Source: Actinokineospora diospyrosa
Lineage (GTDB): Bacteria > Actinomycetota > Actinomycetes > Mycobacteriales > Pseudonocardiaceae
Length of the DNA stretch: 64,000 nt
Assembly: GCF_024171925.1 (NCBI RefSeq)
Contig: NZ_JAMTCO010000004.1
Location: forward strand, 124,001-188,000
Direction of reading: 5' to 3'
In this document: piece by piece, positions 52,802-60,553 of the stretch
Layout of the letters: each line of letters opens with the position of its first letter
Numbering within the stretch: the stretch's first letter is position 1
Position numbers and translations under genes: made by a program
Notes under the pieces: model-generated
The model's database searches: none
What the model was told of the DNA's origin: nothing
The model's input: only the letters and a program-made list of their open reading frames with translations

Positions 52802-53671
52802 ATGTCGGAGAACCCCACCACCACCCGTACCACCGACACCGACAGCCTGATCTCGGCGAACCTGCCGCTGGTCGGCCACGTGGTCCGGGAGATGCTGGCC
52901 CGGGTTCCCGCGCACGTCCGCCGCGACGAGCTGTTCTCCGCCGGTTCCGAGGCGCTCGTCGCCGCCGCGCACGCTTACGACGCGGGCCGCGGCGTCCCCT
53001 TCCCCGCTTACGCCGCCGTCCGCGTCCGCGGCGCGCTGCTCGACGAGCTGCGCGGGCAGGACTGGGCGAGCCGCTCGGTGCGCGGCAAGGTCCGCAAGCT
53101 CGAGAGCGCCCGCGACGCCTTCGTCGCCCAGCACGGCCGGGTGCCCACCGACGCCGAGCTCGCCGCGGCGCTGGAGACCGACGTGCGCACCGTGGTGTCC
53201 ATTCGCGACGACGTGCAGCGCTCCTTCGTGGTGAGCCTGCAGTCGGTCGTCTCCGAGGGCCCCGAGGCCAGCGAGATGGTCATCCCCGACGACCGCGCCA
53301 CCCCCGAGGACCTCATCGTCGAGCGCGAGCGCGTCGGCTACCTGCGCGACGCGGTCGAGGTGCTGCCGGAGCGGCTGCGCGTGGTCGTCGAGGAGTACTA
53401 CTTCAACAACCGGCCGATGGCCGAGATCGCCGAGCGGCTCGGGGTCACCGAGTCGCGGGTCTCGCAGCTGCGCGCCGAGGCCACCGCGCTGCTGCGCGAG
53501 GGCATCAACTCCCAGCTCGACCCCGAGCGCGTGTCCTCCGGCGACAAGCCGGACGGTTGCGCCGCCCGCCGCCGCGCCTCTTACTACGCCGCCGTCGCGG
53601 CGCAGGGCACCCTGCGCACCCGCCTGGCCAAGACCACCGCGCAGGGCGTCCCCGTGGACATGTCCGCGTAG
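52802..53671 (+). CDS. fliA: sigma-28 family RNA polymerase sigma factor FliA
   Basis: A 289-residue sigma factor starting at ATG 52802. Region 2 contains VGHVVREMLARVPAHVRRDELFSAG and FPAYAAVRVRGALLDELRGQDW; region 3 QHGRVPTDAELAAAL; region 4 LPERLRVVVEEYYFNNRPMAEIAERLGVTESRVSQL. This is the FliA/WhiG/SigD design. A roughly 45-residue C-terminal tail is extra. WhiG is the sporulation paralogue in non-motile streptomycetes; the location between flgN and flagellin points to the flagellar role. It is divergent from flgN. Confidence 0.92.
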   Translation: MSENPTTTRTTDTDSLISANLPLVGHVVREMLARVPAHVRRDELFSAGSEALVAAAHAYDAGRGVPFPAYAAVRVRGALLDELRGQDWASRSVRGKVRKLESARDAFVAQHGRVPTDAELAAALETDVRTVVSIRDDVQRSFVVSLQSVVSEGPEASEMVIPDDRATPEDLIVERERVGYLRDAVEVLPERLRVVVEEYYFNNRPMAEIAERLGVTESRVSQLRAEATALLREGINSQLDPERVSSGDKPDGCAARRRASYYAAVAAQGTLRTRLAKTTAQGVPVDMSA

Positions 53672-53876
53672 TCGAGGCCGGTCCACCCCTCTCGCCACCC
53701 CACTCCCGGCCCCGCGGCTGCACGACCTGTCTCGCCCGGCCTCGCCGGGGCCCGCTCCACCCCCGTTCTCCCGCCGACCACCACGCCACCCACCCGGCTC
53801 CGCCGCGGTGGAACCGCAGGTGGACAGCGGAAAGCAAGATCCAGCAAGAACAAACCAAAAATCTTCCCGCCGGAAC

Positions 53877-53904
53877 TCAGGTCCGGGCCGGGAGCGCCGA
53901 ATAA
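53877..53904 (+). promoter_or_regulatory. sigma-28-like promoter of flagellin gene
   Basis: TCAG (53877-53880), 15-bp spacer, GCCGAATA (53896-53903), 58 bp before the flagellin start codon. Confidence 0.55.
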
Positions 53905-53918
53905 CTCGGTGCCTGCCC

Positions 53919-53955
53919 ACGGAAGGGCGGGGATAGGGACTCTCTTCAAGGAGGA
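53919..53955 (+). promoter_or_regulatory. GGA-rich flagellin leader, candidate CsrA sites
   Basis: Five GGA triplets lie within 37 bases: ACGGA at 53919, GGA at 53931 and 53937, and two within the ribosome site AAGGAGGA (53948-53955). CsrA dimers bind paired GGA motifs and block ribosome loading. The ribosome site is ideally spaced from ATG 53962. Confidence 0.45.
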
Positions 53956-53961
53956 AACATC

Positions 53962-55137
53962 ATGAGTCTGCGCATCAACTCCAACATCGCTGCCATGAAC
54001 GCGTACCGCAACCTGTCGGTCAACGACAAGCAGATGCAGGGCTCGCTGGAGAAGCTCTCGTCTGGCCTGCGGATCAACCGCGCCGCGGACGACGCCGCGG
54101 GCATGTCGATCGCCCAGGGCCTCCAGGCCCAGATCGGCGGCCTCAAGGTCGCGACCCGCAACGCCCAGGACGGCGTCAACGTCGTTCAGACCGCCGATGG
54201 CGCCCTGAACGAGTCGGCCGAGATCCTGCAGCGCATGCGTGATCTGGCTGTCCAGTCCGCCAACGGCGGGTCGCAGGACACCAACGCCCAGGCGGCGGCT
54301 CAGACCGAGTTCGGCCAGCTGCAGTCCGAGCTGGACCGGATCGCGAAGACCACCTCCTTCGGCGGCCAGAAGCTGCTGGCCGTTGGCACCGCTGGCGGTA
54401 CCGCTTACACCGGTTCCTTCCAGGTCGGCGCCAACAACACCACCGACGACCGCATCGACGTCTCGCTCAACGCGTCGGTGTTCGGTGCCGCCGGTACCAA
54501 GGCCAGCAACACCCTCTCGGGTACCTTCAGCGCGGCCCTCGACACCGAGACCATCACCGCCTCCATCGGTGGTAACGGTGCCACGGTCACCCTGAACAGC
54601 CCGTCCAGCCTGGACGACGTTGTCAACCAGCTCAACGGCAACGCCTCCTTCAGCGCCTCGTTCGTCGCCACCAAGGCGGGCGCGGACCTGAAGATCTCGT
54701 CCAAGGTCGCCCAGTCCGAGACCATCACCGTCTCCTCGTCGGCTGCTGGTCTGACCGCGGGCACCGCGGTCGCGGGCACCACCGGCTCCACCGCCACCGG
54801 CTTCGACAGCGCTGGCCTGGGTGTCGGCACCGCCGTGTCGCTGAGCAACACCACCAACTCGCGCAACGCGATCGACGCGGTGGACGCGGCGATCAAGAAC
54901 CTGTCGACCGCCCGCAGCCAGCTGGGTGCGTACCAGAACCGGTTCGAGCACACCATCAACAACATCAACGTCCAGGTGGAGAACCTCTCCGCGTCCAAGT
55001 CGGCGATCACCGACACCGACATGGCGCAGGAGATGGTCAAGTTCACCCGGTCGCAGATCCTGTCCCAGGCGGGCACCGCGATGCTCGCCCAGGCGAACCA
55101 GGCTCCGCAGAGCGTTCTGCAGCTCCTGCGTGGCTGA
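53962..55137 (+). CDS. hag: flagellin
   Basis: A 391-residue filament protein with a strong AAGGAGGA site. N-terminal D0/D1: SLRINSNIAAMNAYRNL, KLSSGLRINRAADDAAGM, VVQTADGALNESAEIL. C-terminal D1/D0: RSQLGAYQNRFEHTINNIN, TDMAQEMVKFTRSQILSQAG, ending QSVLQLLRG. The middle about 150 residues are Thr/Ala/Gly-rich and variable. Codon choice is biased to AAC, GGC and CTG, suggesting high expression. Controlled by a sigma-28-like promoter and probably by CsrA at the leader; followed by the strongest terminator in the window. Confidence 0.97.
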   Translation: MSLRINSNIAAMNAYRNLSVNDKQMQGSLEKLSSGLRINRAADDAAGMSIAQGLQAQIGGLKVATRNAQDGVNVVQTADGALNESAEILQRMRDLAVQSANGGSQDTNAQAAAQTEFGQLQSELDRIAKTTSFGGQKLLAVGTAGGTAYTGSFQVGANNTTDDRIDVSLNASVFGAAGTKASNTLSGTFSAALDTETITASIGGNGATVTLNSPSSLDDVVNQLNGNASFSASFVATKAGADLKISSKVAQSETITVSSSAAGLTAGTAVAGTTGSTATGFDSAGLGVGTAVSLSNTTNSRNAIDAVDAAIKNLSTARSQLGAYQNRFEHTINNINVQVENLSASKSAITDTDMAQEMVKFTRSQILSQAGTAMLAQANQAPQSVLQLLRG

Positions 55138-55146
55138 GTGAACACG

Positions 55147-55187
55147 GCCCGGGCACTGATCAGCCAGATCAGTGCCCGGGCTTTTCT
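55147..55187 (+). terminator. flagellin terminator
   Basis: GCCCGGGCACTGATC at 55147-55161 pairs perfectly with its complement at 55167-55181, loop of five, then TTTTCT. It is a classic intrinsic terminator 9 bp after the stop. Confidence 0.95.
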
Positions 55188-55213
55188 CATGCCCGGCCCC
55201 GTCGGGCCGATGT
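55187..55213 (+). promoter_or_regulatory. sigma-28-like promoter of fliD operon
   Basis: TCAT (55187-55190), 15-bp spacer, GCCGATGT (55206-55213), 37 bp before the fliD start. It overlaps the tail of the flagellin terminator. Confidence 0.6.
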
Positions 55214-55249
55214 AGTGGTTGACCCCGGACGAAGAAGAAGGCCCCTCAC

Positions 55250-56536
55250 ATGACAAGTGTCGACGGACTCGTCACCGGCCTGGACACCACCTCGATCATC
55301 TCCCAGTTGATGAGCCTCGAGGCGGCGCCGCAGACCCGCCTCAAGGGCAAGGTGAGCGACCAGCAGAAGCTCACCACCGCCTACCAGGCCATCAACGCCA
55401 GGATGCTGGCCGTGCAGAACGCGGCCAAAGACCTGGCGGCCTCGACCACGTGGACCGCCGTCAAGGCCACCGCGTCGTCCTCGGCGGTCTCGGTCGCCGC
55501 CTCGACCACGGCCCTGCCCGGCACCGCGACCTTCGACGTCACCTCGCTGGCGACCACGCACGTGCTGACCTCCGCCGTGCCCGGCAACGGCACGCCCGCC
55601 GCGGGTGCCTCGCTCGACCTGGTCTTCGCCGACAAGACCGTGAACGTCCCGGTCACCACCAACACCCCGCAGGGTGTCGCCGACGCCATCAACGGCGCCA
55701 ACGCCGGTGTGCGCGCGACCGTGCTGACCACGACCACCGGGCAGGTGCTGCAGTTCTCCGCGACCGGCACCGGCGCGGCGAAGTCGTTCAGCGTCTCCGG
55801 GCTCACCAACGCGACCGCGGTCATGACGCAGGGCGCGGACGGCATCATCACCGTCGGGAACCCGAACGCGGGCGGCTACAAGCTCTCCAGCGCGGACAAC
55901 ACCTTCACCGGCCTGATCCCCGGTGTGACGGTGACCGCGGCCAAGGTCGAGTCGGGTGTCACCGTGTCGACGACCGCCGACCAGGGCAAGGCGGCCGACG
56001 CCACCCAGTCGCTGGTCACCGCGGTGAACTCGGCGCTGTCGCTGATCGACGGCTACACCGCCTACAACGCCACCACCAAGACCGCCGGGGTGCTGGCGGG
56101 CAACCCGATGGTGCGCAGCCTGCGCGAGCAGCTGCTCACCTCGGTCAGCAGCGGCGTCCCGAACGGGACCTTCAGCACCTCCGGTGTGTCACTCGACCGC
56201 ACGGGCGCGCTGAAGTTCGACCGCACCGCGTTCCTGGCGGCGGCGGGCAAGGACCCGGCCGCGGTGAAGGCCCAGATCGGCACGACGCTGACCGGCCGCT
56301 ACACCGAGGTGGCCGACGGGGTCACCAACAGCACCACCGGCAAGCTCACCCTGGTCATCCAGAACGGTGACGCCTACGTGCGCAAGCTCAACGACCAGAT
56401 CACCGACTGGGACGGCAGGCTGGCGGCCAAGAAGGTCGCCCTGCAACGGCAGTACACGAACCTGGAAACCGCGCTGGGCAAGCTGAAGGACCAGTCGAGC
56501 TGGCTCTCCAGCCAGCTCGCTGGCCTGAGCTCGTAG
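55250..56536 (+). CDS. fliD: flagellar filament cap FliD (HAP2)
   Basis: A 428-residue cap protein starting at ATG 55250. N-terminus TSVDGLVTGLDTTSIISQLMSLEAAPQ is typical (DGLVTGLDTTSIISQLM). The middle contains beta-rich variable repeats (GTATFDVTSLATTHVL). The C-terminus has the coiled-coil region DWDGRLAAKKVALQRQYTNLETALGKL and ends SWLSSQLAGLSS. It sits at the filament tip to fold incoming flagellin. First gene of a fliD-fliS-fliT-like operon. Confidence 0.94.
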   Translation: MTSVDGLVTGLDTTSIISQLMSLEAAPQTRLKGKVSDQQKLTTAYQAINARMLAVQNAAKDLAASTTWTAVKATASSSAVSVAASTTALPGTATFDVTSLATTHVLTSAVPGNGTPAAGASLDLVFADKTVNVPVTTNTPQGVADAINGANAGVRATVLTTTTGQVLQFSATGTGAAKSFSVSGLTNATAVMTQGADGIITVGNPNAGGYKLSSADNTFTGLIPGVTVTAAKVESGVTVSTTADQGKAADATQSLVTAVNSALSLIDGYTAYNATTKTAGVLAGNPMVRSLREQLLTSVSSGVPNGTFSTSGVSLDRTGALKFDRTAFLAAAGKDPAAVKAQIGTTLTGRYTEVADGVTNSTTGKLTLVIQNGDAYVRKLNDQITDWDGRLAAKKVALQRQYTNLETALGKLKDQSSWLSSQLAGLSS

Positions 56537-56551
56537 CCGAGGAGAACCCTG

Positions 56552-56944
56552 ATGTCGAGCCCCGCACTGCGTCAGCGCTACCTCGCCGACTCGGTCACCA
56601 CCGCCACCCCCGGCCGCCTGCTCGTGATGCTCTACGACCGGCTGTGCCTGGACCTCTCGCGCGGCGCCGAGGCGTTGGACGCCGCCGACCGCGAGACCGC
56701 GTCCGGCCTGCTGCTGCACGCCCAGGACATCCTGTTGGAACTGCAGGGTTCGCTGCGCCAAGAGGCCTGGGACGGCGGCAAGGAACTGGCCGGGCTGTAC
56801 GCGTACCTGCTCGCCGAGCTGATGCGCGCCAACCTCAAGCAGGACGCCGCCACGGTGCGCGCCGCGCTCGCGGTGGTCGAGCCGCTGCGCGACGCCTGGC
56901 GGGAGGCTGTCGAGGCCCTCCCGGCGGCGAACGGTCCGATGTGA
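56552..56944 (+). CDS. fliS: flagellin export chaperone FliS
   Basis: A 130-residue helical chaperone. ALRQRYLADSVTTATPGRLLVMLYDRL is the family start (YLADSVTTATPGRLLVMLYD), followed by HAQDILLELQGSL and LAGLYAYLLAELMRANL. It binds the C-terminus of flagellin before secretion. It lies 15 bp after fliD and overlaps the next gene. Confidence 0.95.
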   Translation: MSSPALRQRYLADSVTTATPGRLLVMLYDRLCLDLSRGAEALDAADRETASGLLLHAQDILLELQGSLRQEAWDGGKELAGLYAYLLAELMRANLKQDAATVRAALAVVEPLRDAWREAVEALPAANGPM

Positions 56945-57273
56945 GCGACACGGCTGGCGCCTGGAACCTGGCCTGGGCCACGGCGCTCGACCGGCTGGAG
57001 TCCGACGTGGCCTCAGCCGAGGCACTGCTGACCGAGGAGCACATGCTCCGCGAGCTGCCGAAGTTCGACCCGTGGACCCCGCCTGCCGGGTTGGGCCCGC
57101 TGCCGCTGGACATGCGCCCGCGCGCCGACGCGGTGCTGCGCAGGCAGTTGGAGGTGGCCACCAAGCTGGCCGCGGCGATGTCGGGTGCCGCGATGCACTC
57201 GCTGGTGGTGGGCAAGATGGTCGAGGACCGCCGCGACCCGGCCCGCCCCAGCTACGTGGACGTGGCGATGTAA
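56941..57273 (+). CDS. small flagellar-operon protein, FliT-like by position
   Basis: A 110-residue protein from GTG 56941, overlapping the fliS stop as GTGA. The first half is helical (AWNLAWATALDRLESDVASAEALLTEE). The middle is Pro-rich (KFDPWTPPAGLGPLPLDMRPRADAV), and a second helix follows (LRRQLEVATKLAAAM). Position after fliD and fliS is where fliT, the FliD chaperone, stands in many bacteria, but sequence similarity to FliT is not evident. Called by context only. Confidence 0.65.
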   Translation: MSDTAGAWNLAWATALDRLESDVASAEALLTEEHMLRELPKFDPWTPPAGLGPLPLDMRPRADAVLRRQLEVATKLAAAMSGAAMHSLVVGKMVEDRRDPARPSYVDVAM

Positions 57274-57451
57274 CCCGCACCACCACGCCAGTGCACTGTG
57301 GACGGTCAGACCGCGATACCAGCAGTACCAGCACCACCGGCACCACCGGCAGTACCAGCGCCACCAGCGATACCAGCAGTACCGGCACGACCCGGGCGCC
57401 ACCAGAGCGCCCGCCCCAGCCCGCCGTTGACACCGTCAACCGCGTGAGACG

Positions 57452-57493
57452 ACCGCGCCCGCGCCCACCCCCTCCCAGGGGCGCGGGCGCGGT
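57452..57493 (+). terminator. 15-bp stem-loop downstream of the fliD operon
   Basis: ACCGCGCCCGCGCCC at 57452-57466 pairs perfectly with its complement at 57479-57493, loop 12 nt. It lies 178 bp after the fliT-like stop, distant for a terminator but upstream of the flgB promoter. Confidence 0.55.
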
Positions 57494-57724
57494 CCTGTGT
57501 AGACACTCCGCCGGTAGACACTCCGCCGGGTCCGGCCGGGCACCGCCCCTGGTCCCCAGCGGACCCGCCGCGGCGTCCCACCCCGCGCGGGCACCCGATC
57601 TCCGCGTGATCGCGGTCACGTTCGGCCAAGATCGGTCGACCATGGCGTTGAGCAGGGCGTTCGCGCCCCCGGCAAGCGCACCCGAGTGGCAACCGAGGCA
57701 CAGCCCAGTGACCACTCCCGCGGC

Positions 57725-57751
57725 TCATAGTTCATCTCACGGAGCCGAAGA
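57725..57751 (+). promoter_or_regulatory. sigma-28-like promoter of the flgB operon
   Basis: TCAT (57725-57728), 15-bp spacer, GCCGAAGA (57744-57751), about 75 bp before the flgB start. Confidence 0.5.
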
Positions 57752-57824
57752 AGCGCCTGAGCACGGAACGCTCAGATGTACCCGCCACGGATCGGCGACC
57801 AACCGGCATGAAGGAGCACCGGTC

Positions 57825-58175
57825 GTGTTCGACGATCTGACCACACAGGCCGTGCGGGCCTCATTGGACGGTCTGGCGATGCGCCAGCGGGTCCAGGCGA
57901 ACAACATCGCCAACATCGAGACGCCCCACTTCAAGGCCAAGAAGGTCGAGTTCGAGACCGCGCTCGCCCAGGCGATCTCCAGTGGCGACGGTGCCACCGG
58001 CGTCCGGGCCTCGGTGTCGACCTCCCGGTTGGCCGCCCGCCAGGACGGCAACAACGTCAACCTCGACGAGGAGACGCTGGGCTCCACCGAGACCGGGCTG
58101 CGCTACCAGCTGATGCTGCGCGCCATGGACGACCGCTACGGGCTGGTCTCCACCGTGCTGAAGGGTGTGCGCTGA
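57825..58175 (+). CDS. flgB: flagellar rod protein FlgB
   Basis: A 116-residue proximal rod subunit. GTG 57825 has AAGGAG 8 bp upstream and gives the expected short N-terminus. LDGLAMRQRVQANNIANIETPHFKAKKVEFE carries the rod motif (NNIANIETPHFKAKKVEFE). The C-terminus TGLRYQLMLRAMDDRYGLVSTVLKG is typical. First gene of the long basal-body operon running off the end of the window. Confidence 0.93.
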   Translation: MFDDLTTQAVRASLDGLAMRQRVQANNIANIETPHFKAKKVEFETALAQAISSGDGATGVRASVSTSRLAARQDGNNVNLDEETLGSTETGLRYQLMLRAMDDRYGLVSTVLKGVR

Positions 58176-58177
58176 GC

Positions 58178-58570
58178 ATGTTCAACATCATCGACACGGC
58201 CGCGAGCGGCGTCTCGGTCCACCGCAAGTGGCTCGACGCGGTCGCCGACAACATGGCCAACATCAACAACGTCGCCTCGACCAGCGGCTCCGCCTTCCAG
58301 GAGCGCTTCGTGGTGGCCAAGGAACTCCCGACGCACAACGGCACCGTGGTCTCGCAGGTGCTCTCCGGGGACAAGACCGGCCGGATGGTCTACGAGCCCA
58401 CCCACCCGCTGGCCGACGCGGGCGGCTACGTCCGCTACCCGGACATCGACCTGAGTGAGCAGATGGGCTACCTGATCATGGCCCAGCGCGGTTACCAGGC
58501 CAACATCGCCGCCGTCGAGCGGGCCACCTCGGCCTACCAGGCCGCCCTACAGTTGGGGAAGAACGCGTGA
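58178..58570 (+). CDS. flgC: flagellar rod protein FlgC
   Basis: A 130-residue rod protein starting at ATG 58178, 2 bp after flgB. The N-terminal helix SVHRKWLDAVADNMANINN and the C-terminal LSEQMGYLIMAQRGYQANIA are the family marks; DAGGYVRYPDID lies between. It forms the proximal rod with FlgB. Confidence 0.94.
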   Translation: MFNIIDTAASGVSVHRKWLDAVADNMANINNVASTSGSAFQERFVVAKELPTHNGTVVSQVLSGDKTGRMVYEPTHPLADAGGYVRYPDIDLSEQMGYLIMAQRGYQANIAAVERATSAYQAALQLGKNA

Positions 58571-58887
58571 GCAGCCCGATCAGCGCGATCACGTCCGCGA
58601 TCGCACCGCCCGCCGTCGTCGCCCCGATCTCGGTCGGCGAGACCTCCGGCGCGAACTCCGCCTCCGGCGTCAGCTTCGGCGCCATGATCGGCCAGGCGCT
58701 GCAGAACGGCCAGCAGGTCCAGGACCGCGCGGCCGACCTCGCCGTCAAGGCAGCCACCGGCTCCGACATCGACGTGCACAACTACCTCGCCGCGGCCACC
58801 GAGGCCAACCTGACCACGCAGCTGACGGTCCAGGTCCGCAACAAGGCCGTTGAGGCCTTCCAGGAGATCATGAGGCTGCAGGCGTGA
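58567..58887 (+). CDS. fliE: flagellar hook-basal body complex protein FliE
   Basis: A 106-residue protein from GTG 58567, overlapping the flgC stop as GTGA. SFGAMIGQALQNGQQVQDRAADLAVK and LTTQLTVQVRNKAVEAFQEIMRLQ match FliE, here LTVQVRNKAVEAFQEIMR. It joins the MS ring to the rod. It overlaps fliF by 4 bp. Confidence 0.93.
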   Translation: MSSPISAITSAIAPPAVVAPISVGETSGANSASGVSFGAMIGQALQNGQQVQDRAADLAVKAATGSDIDVHNYLAAATEANLTTQLTVQVRNKAVEAFQEIMRLQA

Positions 58888-60548
58888 ACCAGGACCGGAT
58901 CATGGTGTTGCTGCGCAGGGTTGTCGACGGTTTCAAGGCCTTCTCGCTGGGCCAGAAGATCGTCGTGGTGGCGGGTGTTCTCGTCGCGGCTATCGGGATC
59001 TGGGCCTACTTCACGTTCTTCGCGGCGACCTCGAACTACTCGCCGCTGTTCTCCAACCTCGCCGCCAAGGACGCCTCGGCCATCGTCGACGAGCTCGACG
59101 CGAGCTCGATCCCCTACGAGCTCGCCGACAGCGGCACCACGATCATGGTGCCCGCCGACCAGCTGTACTCGCTGCGGCTGAAGATGGCCTCCGCGGGCCT
59201 GCCCGCCTCCGAGGACACCGGCTACTCGCTGCTGGACCAGCAGGGCGTCACCACCTCGGAGTTCATGCAGCAGGTCACCTACCAGCGCGCGCTGGAGGGT
59301 GAGCTCACCAAGACCATCAAGTCGATCGACGGGGTCACCGCCGCCTCGGTGCACCTGGCCATCCCCACCAAGGACGTCTTCTCCGACGACGCGAGCAAGC
59401 CGACCGCCTCGGTCATGGTCGCCACCTCGGGCAGCAAGAAGCTGGGCTCCGAGCAGGTGCAGACCATCGTGCACCTGGTCGCCTCCGCCGTGGAGGGCAT
59501 GGACCCCGACAACGTGACCGTGGCCGGGTCCGACGGCACCGTGCTCGCCGCCCCCGGCGCCGGTGACACCGGGTCCACCAGCACCCGCCAGCAGGAGACC
59601 GCCGCCTACGAGCAGCGCCTCTCCAGCTCGCTGCAGTCGCTGCTGACCCAGGTCGTCGGCCCCAACCACGCGGTCGTCAAGGTCACCGCCGACCTGGACT
59701 TCGACACCTCGGAGACCAAGAGCCAGACCTACACCAAGTCCGACGCACCGGCGCTGAAGGAAAGCACCACCGACGAGACCTACACCGGCACCGGCGCGGG
59801 CGCCGCGGGCGCCAACGGCGGGGTCCTCGGCCAGACCAACGGCACCGAGGGCGACACCACCAGCACCGGTACCGGCACCACCGACGGCAACGGCACCTAC
59901 TCGCAGCAGAAGGCCGTGCGCGACAACGCGGTCAACTCGGTCATCGAGACCAGGCAGAACGCCCCCGGGCAGGTCCGCAAGCTCGGTGTCGCGGTGCTGC
60001 TGGACGAGACCACGCTGGCCAACGCCGACCTGGCGCAGATCCGGGAACTGGCCGCCTCCGCGGTCAGCCTGGACGCCACCCGCGGCGACACCCTCGCGGT
60101 CAGCTCGATGAAGTTCAACACCGCCGCCGCCGACGCCGCGCAGCAGGAACTGGCCGCGCAGGGCGCCGACGCCGCCAAGGCCGAGCAGCTGGGCCTGATC
60201 AAGCAGGGCGCCGTGGCGCTCGCGGTGCTGGTGCTGCTGCTGGTGACCTGGTTCGCCTCCCGCCGCCGCCGCAAGCGCAACCGGGTGCTGCAGGCCGCCG
60301 AGCTGCAGCGGCTCGACGAGATCAAGGCCGAGCTGGAGCGCACCAGGGCCGTGGCCCTGGAGGCCGCCGAGGAGAAGGCCCGCCTGGAGTCCTCGGCCGG
60401 TGAGCTCACCGCGATCGGCGGCGGCACCGGCGGCGACGTCGACGGCGCGCAGGAACGCAAGCTCAAGGAGATCGAGGCGCTCGTCGACGAGCAGCCCGAC
60501 GAGGTGGCCAGGCTGCTGCGCGGCTGGCTCGCGACGAAGGGGGCCTGA
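58884..60548 (+). CDS. fliF: flagellar MS-ring protein FliF
   Basis: A 554-residue membrane ring protein. The first membrane helix is KIVVVAGVLVAAIGIWAYF; YSPLFSNLAAKDASAIVDEL and LDQQGVTTSEFMQQVTYQRA are family motifs. A Gly/Thr-rich loop (TGTGAGAAGANGG) precedes the second helix GAVALAVLVLLLVTWFA. The C-terminal tail IEALVDEQPDEVARLLRGWL binds FliG. The export gate and the rotor assemble on it. Confidence 0.95.
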   Translation: MNQDRIMVLLRRVVDGFKAFSLGQKIVVVAGVLVAAIGIWAYFTFFAATSNYSPLFSNLAAKDASAIVDELDASSIPYELADSGTTIMVPADQLYSLRLKMASAGLPASEDTGYSLLDQQGVTTSEFMQQVTYQRALEGELTKTIKSIDGVTAASVHLAIPTKDVFSDDASKPTASVMVATSGSKKLGSEQVQTIVHLVASAVEGMDPDNVTVAGSDGTVLAAPGAGDTGSTSTRQQETAAYEQRLSSSLQSLLTQVVGPNHAVVKVTADLDFDTSETKSQTYTKSDAPALKESTTDETYTGTGAGAAGANGGVLGQTNGTEGDTTSTGTGTTDGNGTYSQQKAVRDNAVNSVIETRQNAPGQVRKLGVAVLLDETTLANADLAQIRELAASAVSLDATRGDTLAVSSMKFNTAAADAAQQELAAQGADAAKAEQLGLIKQGAVALAVLVLLLVTWFASRRRRKRNRVLQAAELQRLDEIKAELERTRAVALEAAEEKARLESSAGELTAIGGGTGGDVDGAQERKLKEIEALVDEQPDEVARLLRGWLATKGA

Positions 60549-60553
60549 CCACC

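Larger units (their letters stand above)
57274..57824. other. 551-bp intergenic region with repeats and hairpin before flgB
   Basis: From 57312 to 57390 is a microsatellite-like run of CCAGCAGTA and CCACCGGCA units. A perfect 15-bp hairpin follows at 57452-57493, then TAGACACTCCGCCGG twice in tandem (57500-57529). The flgB promoter element lies at 57725-57751. No gene is supportable. Confidence 0.7.
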
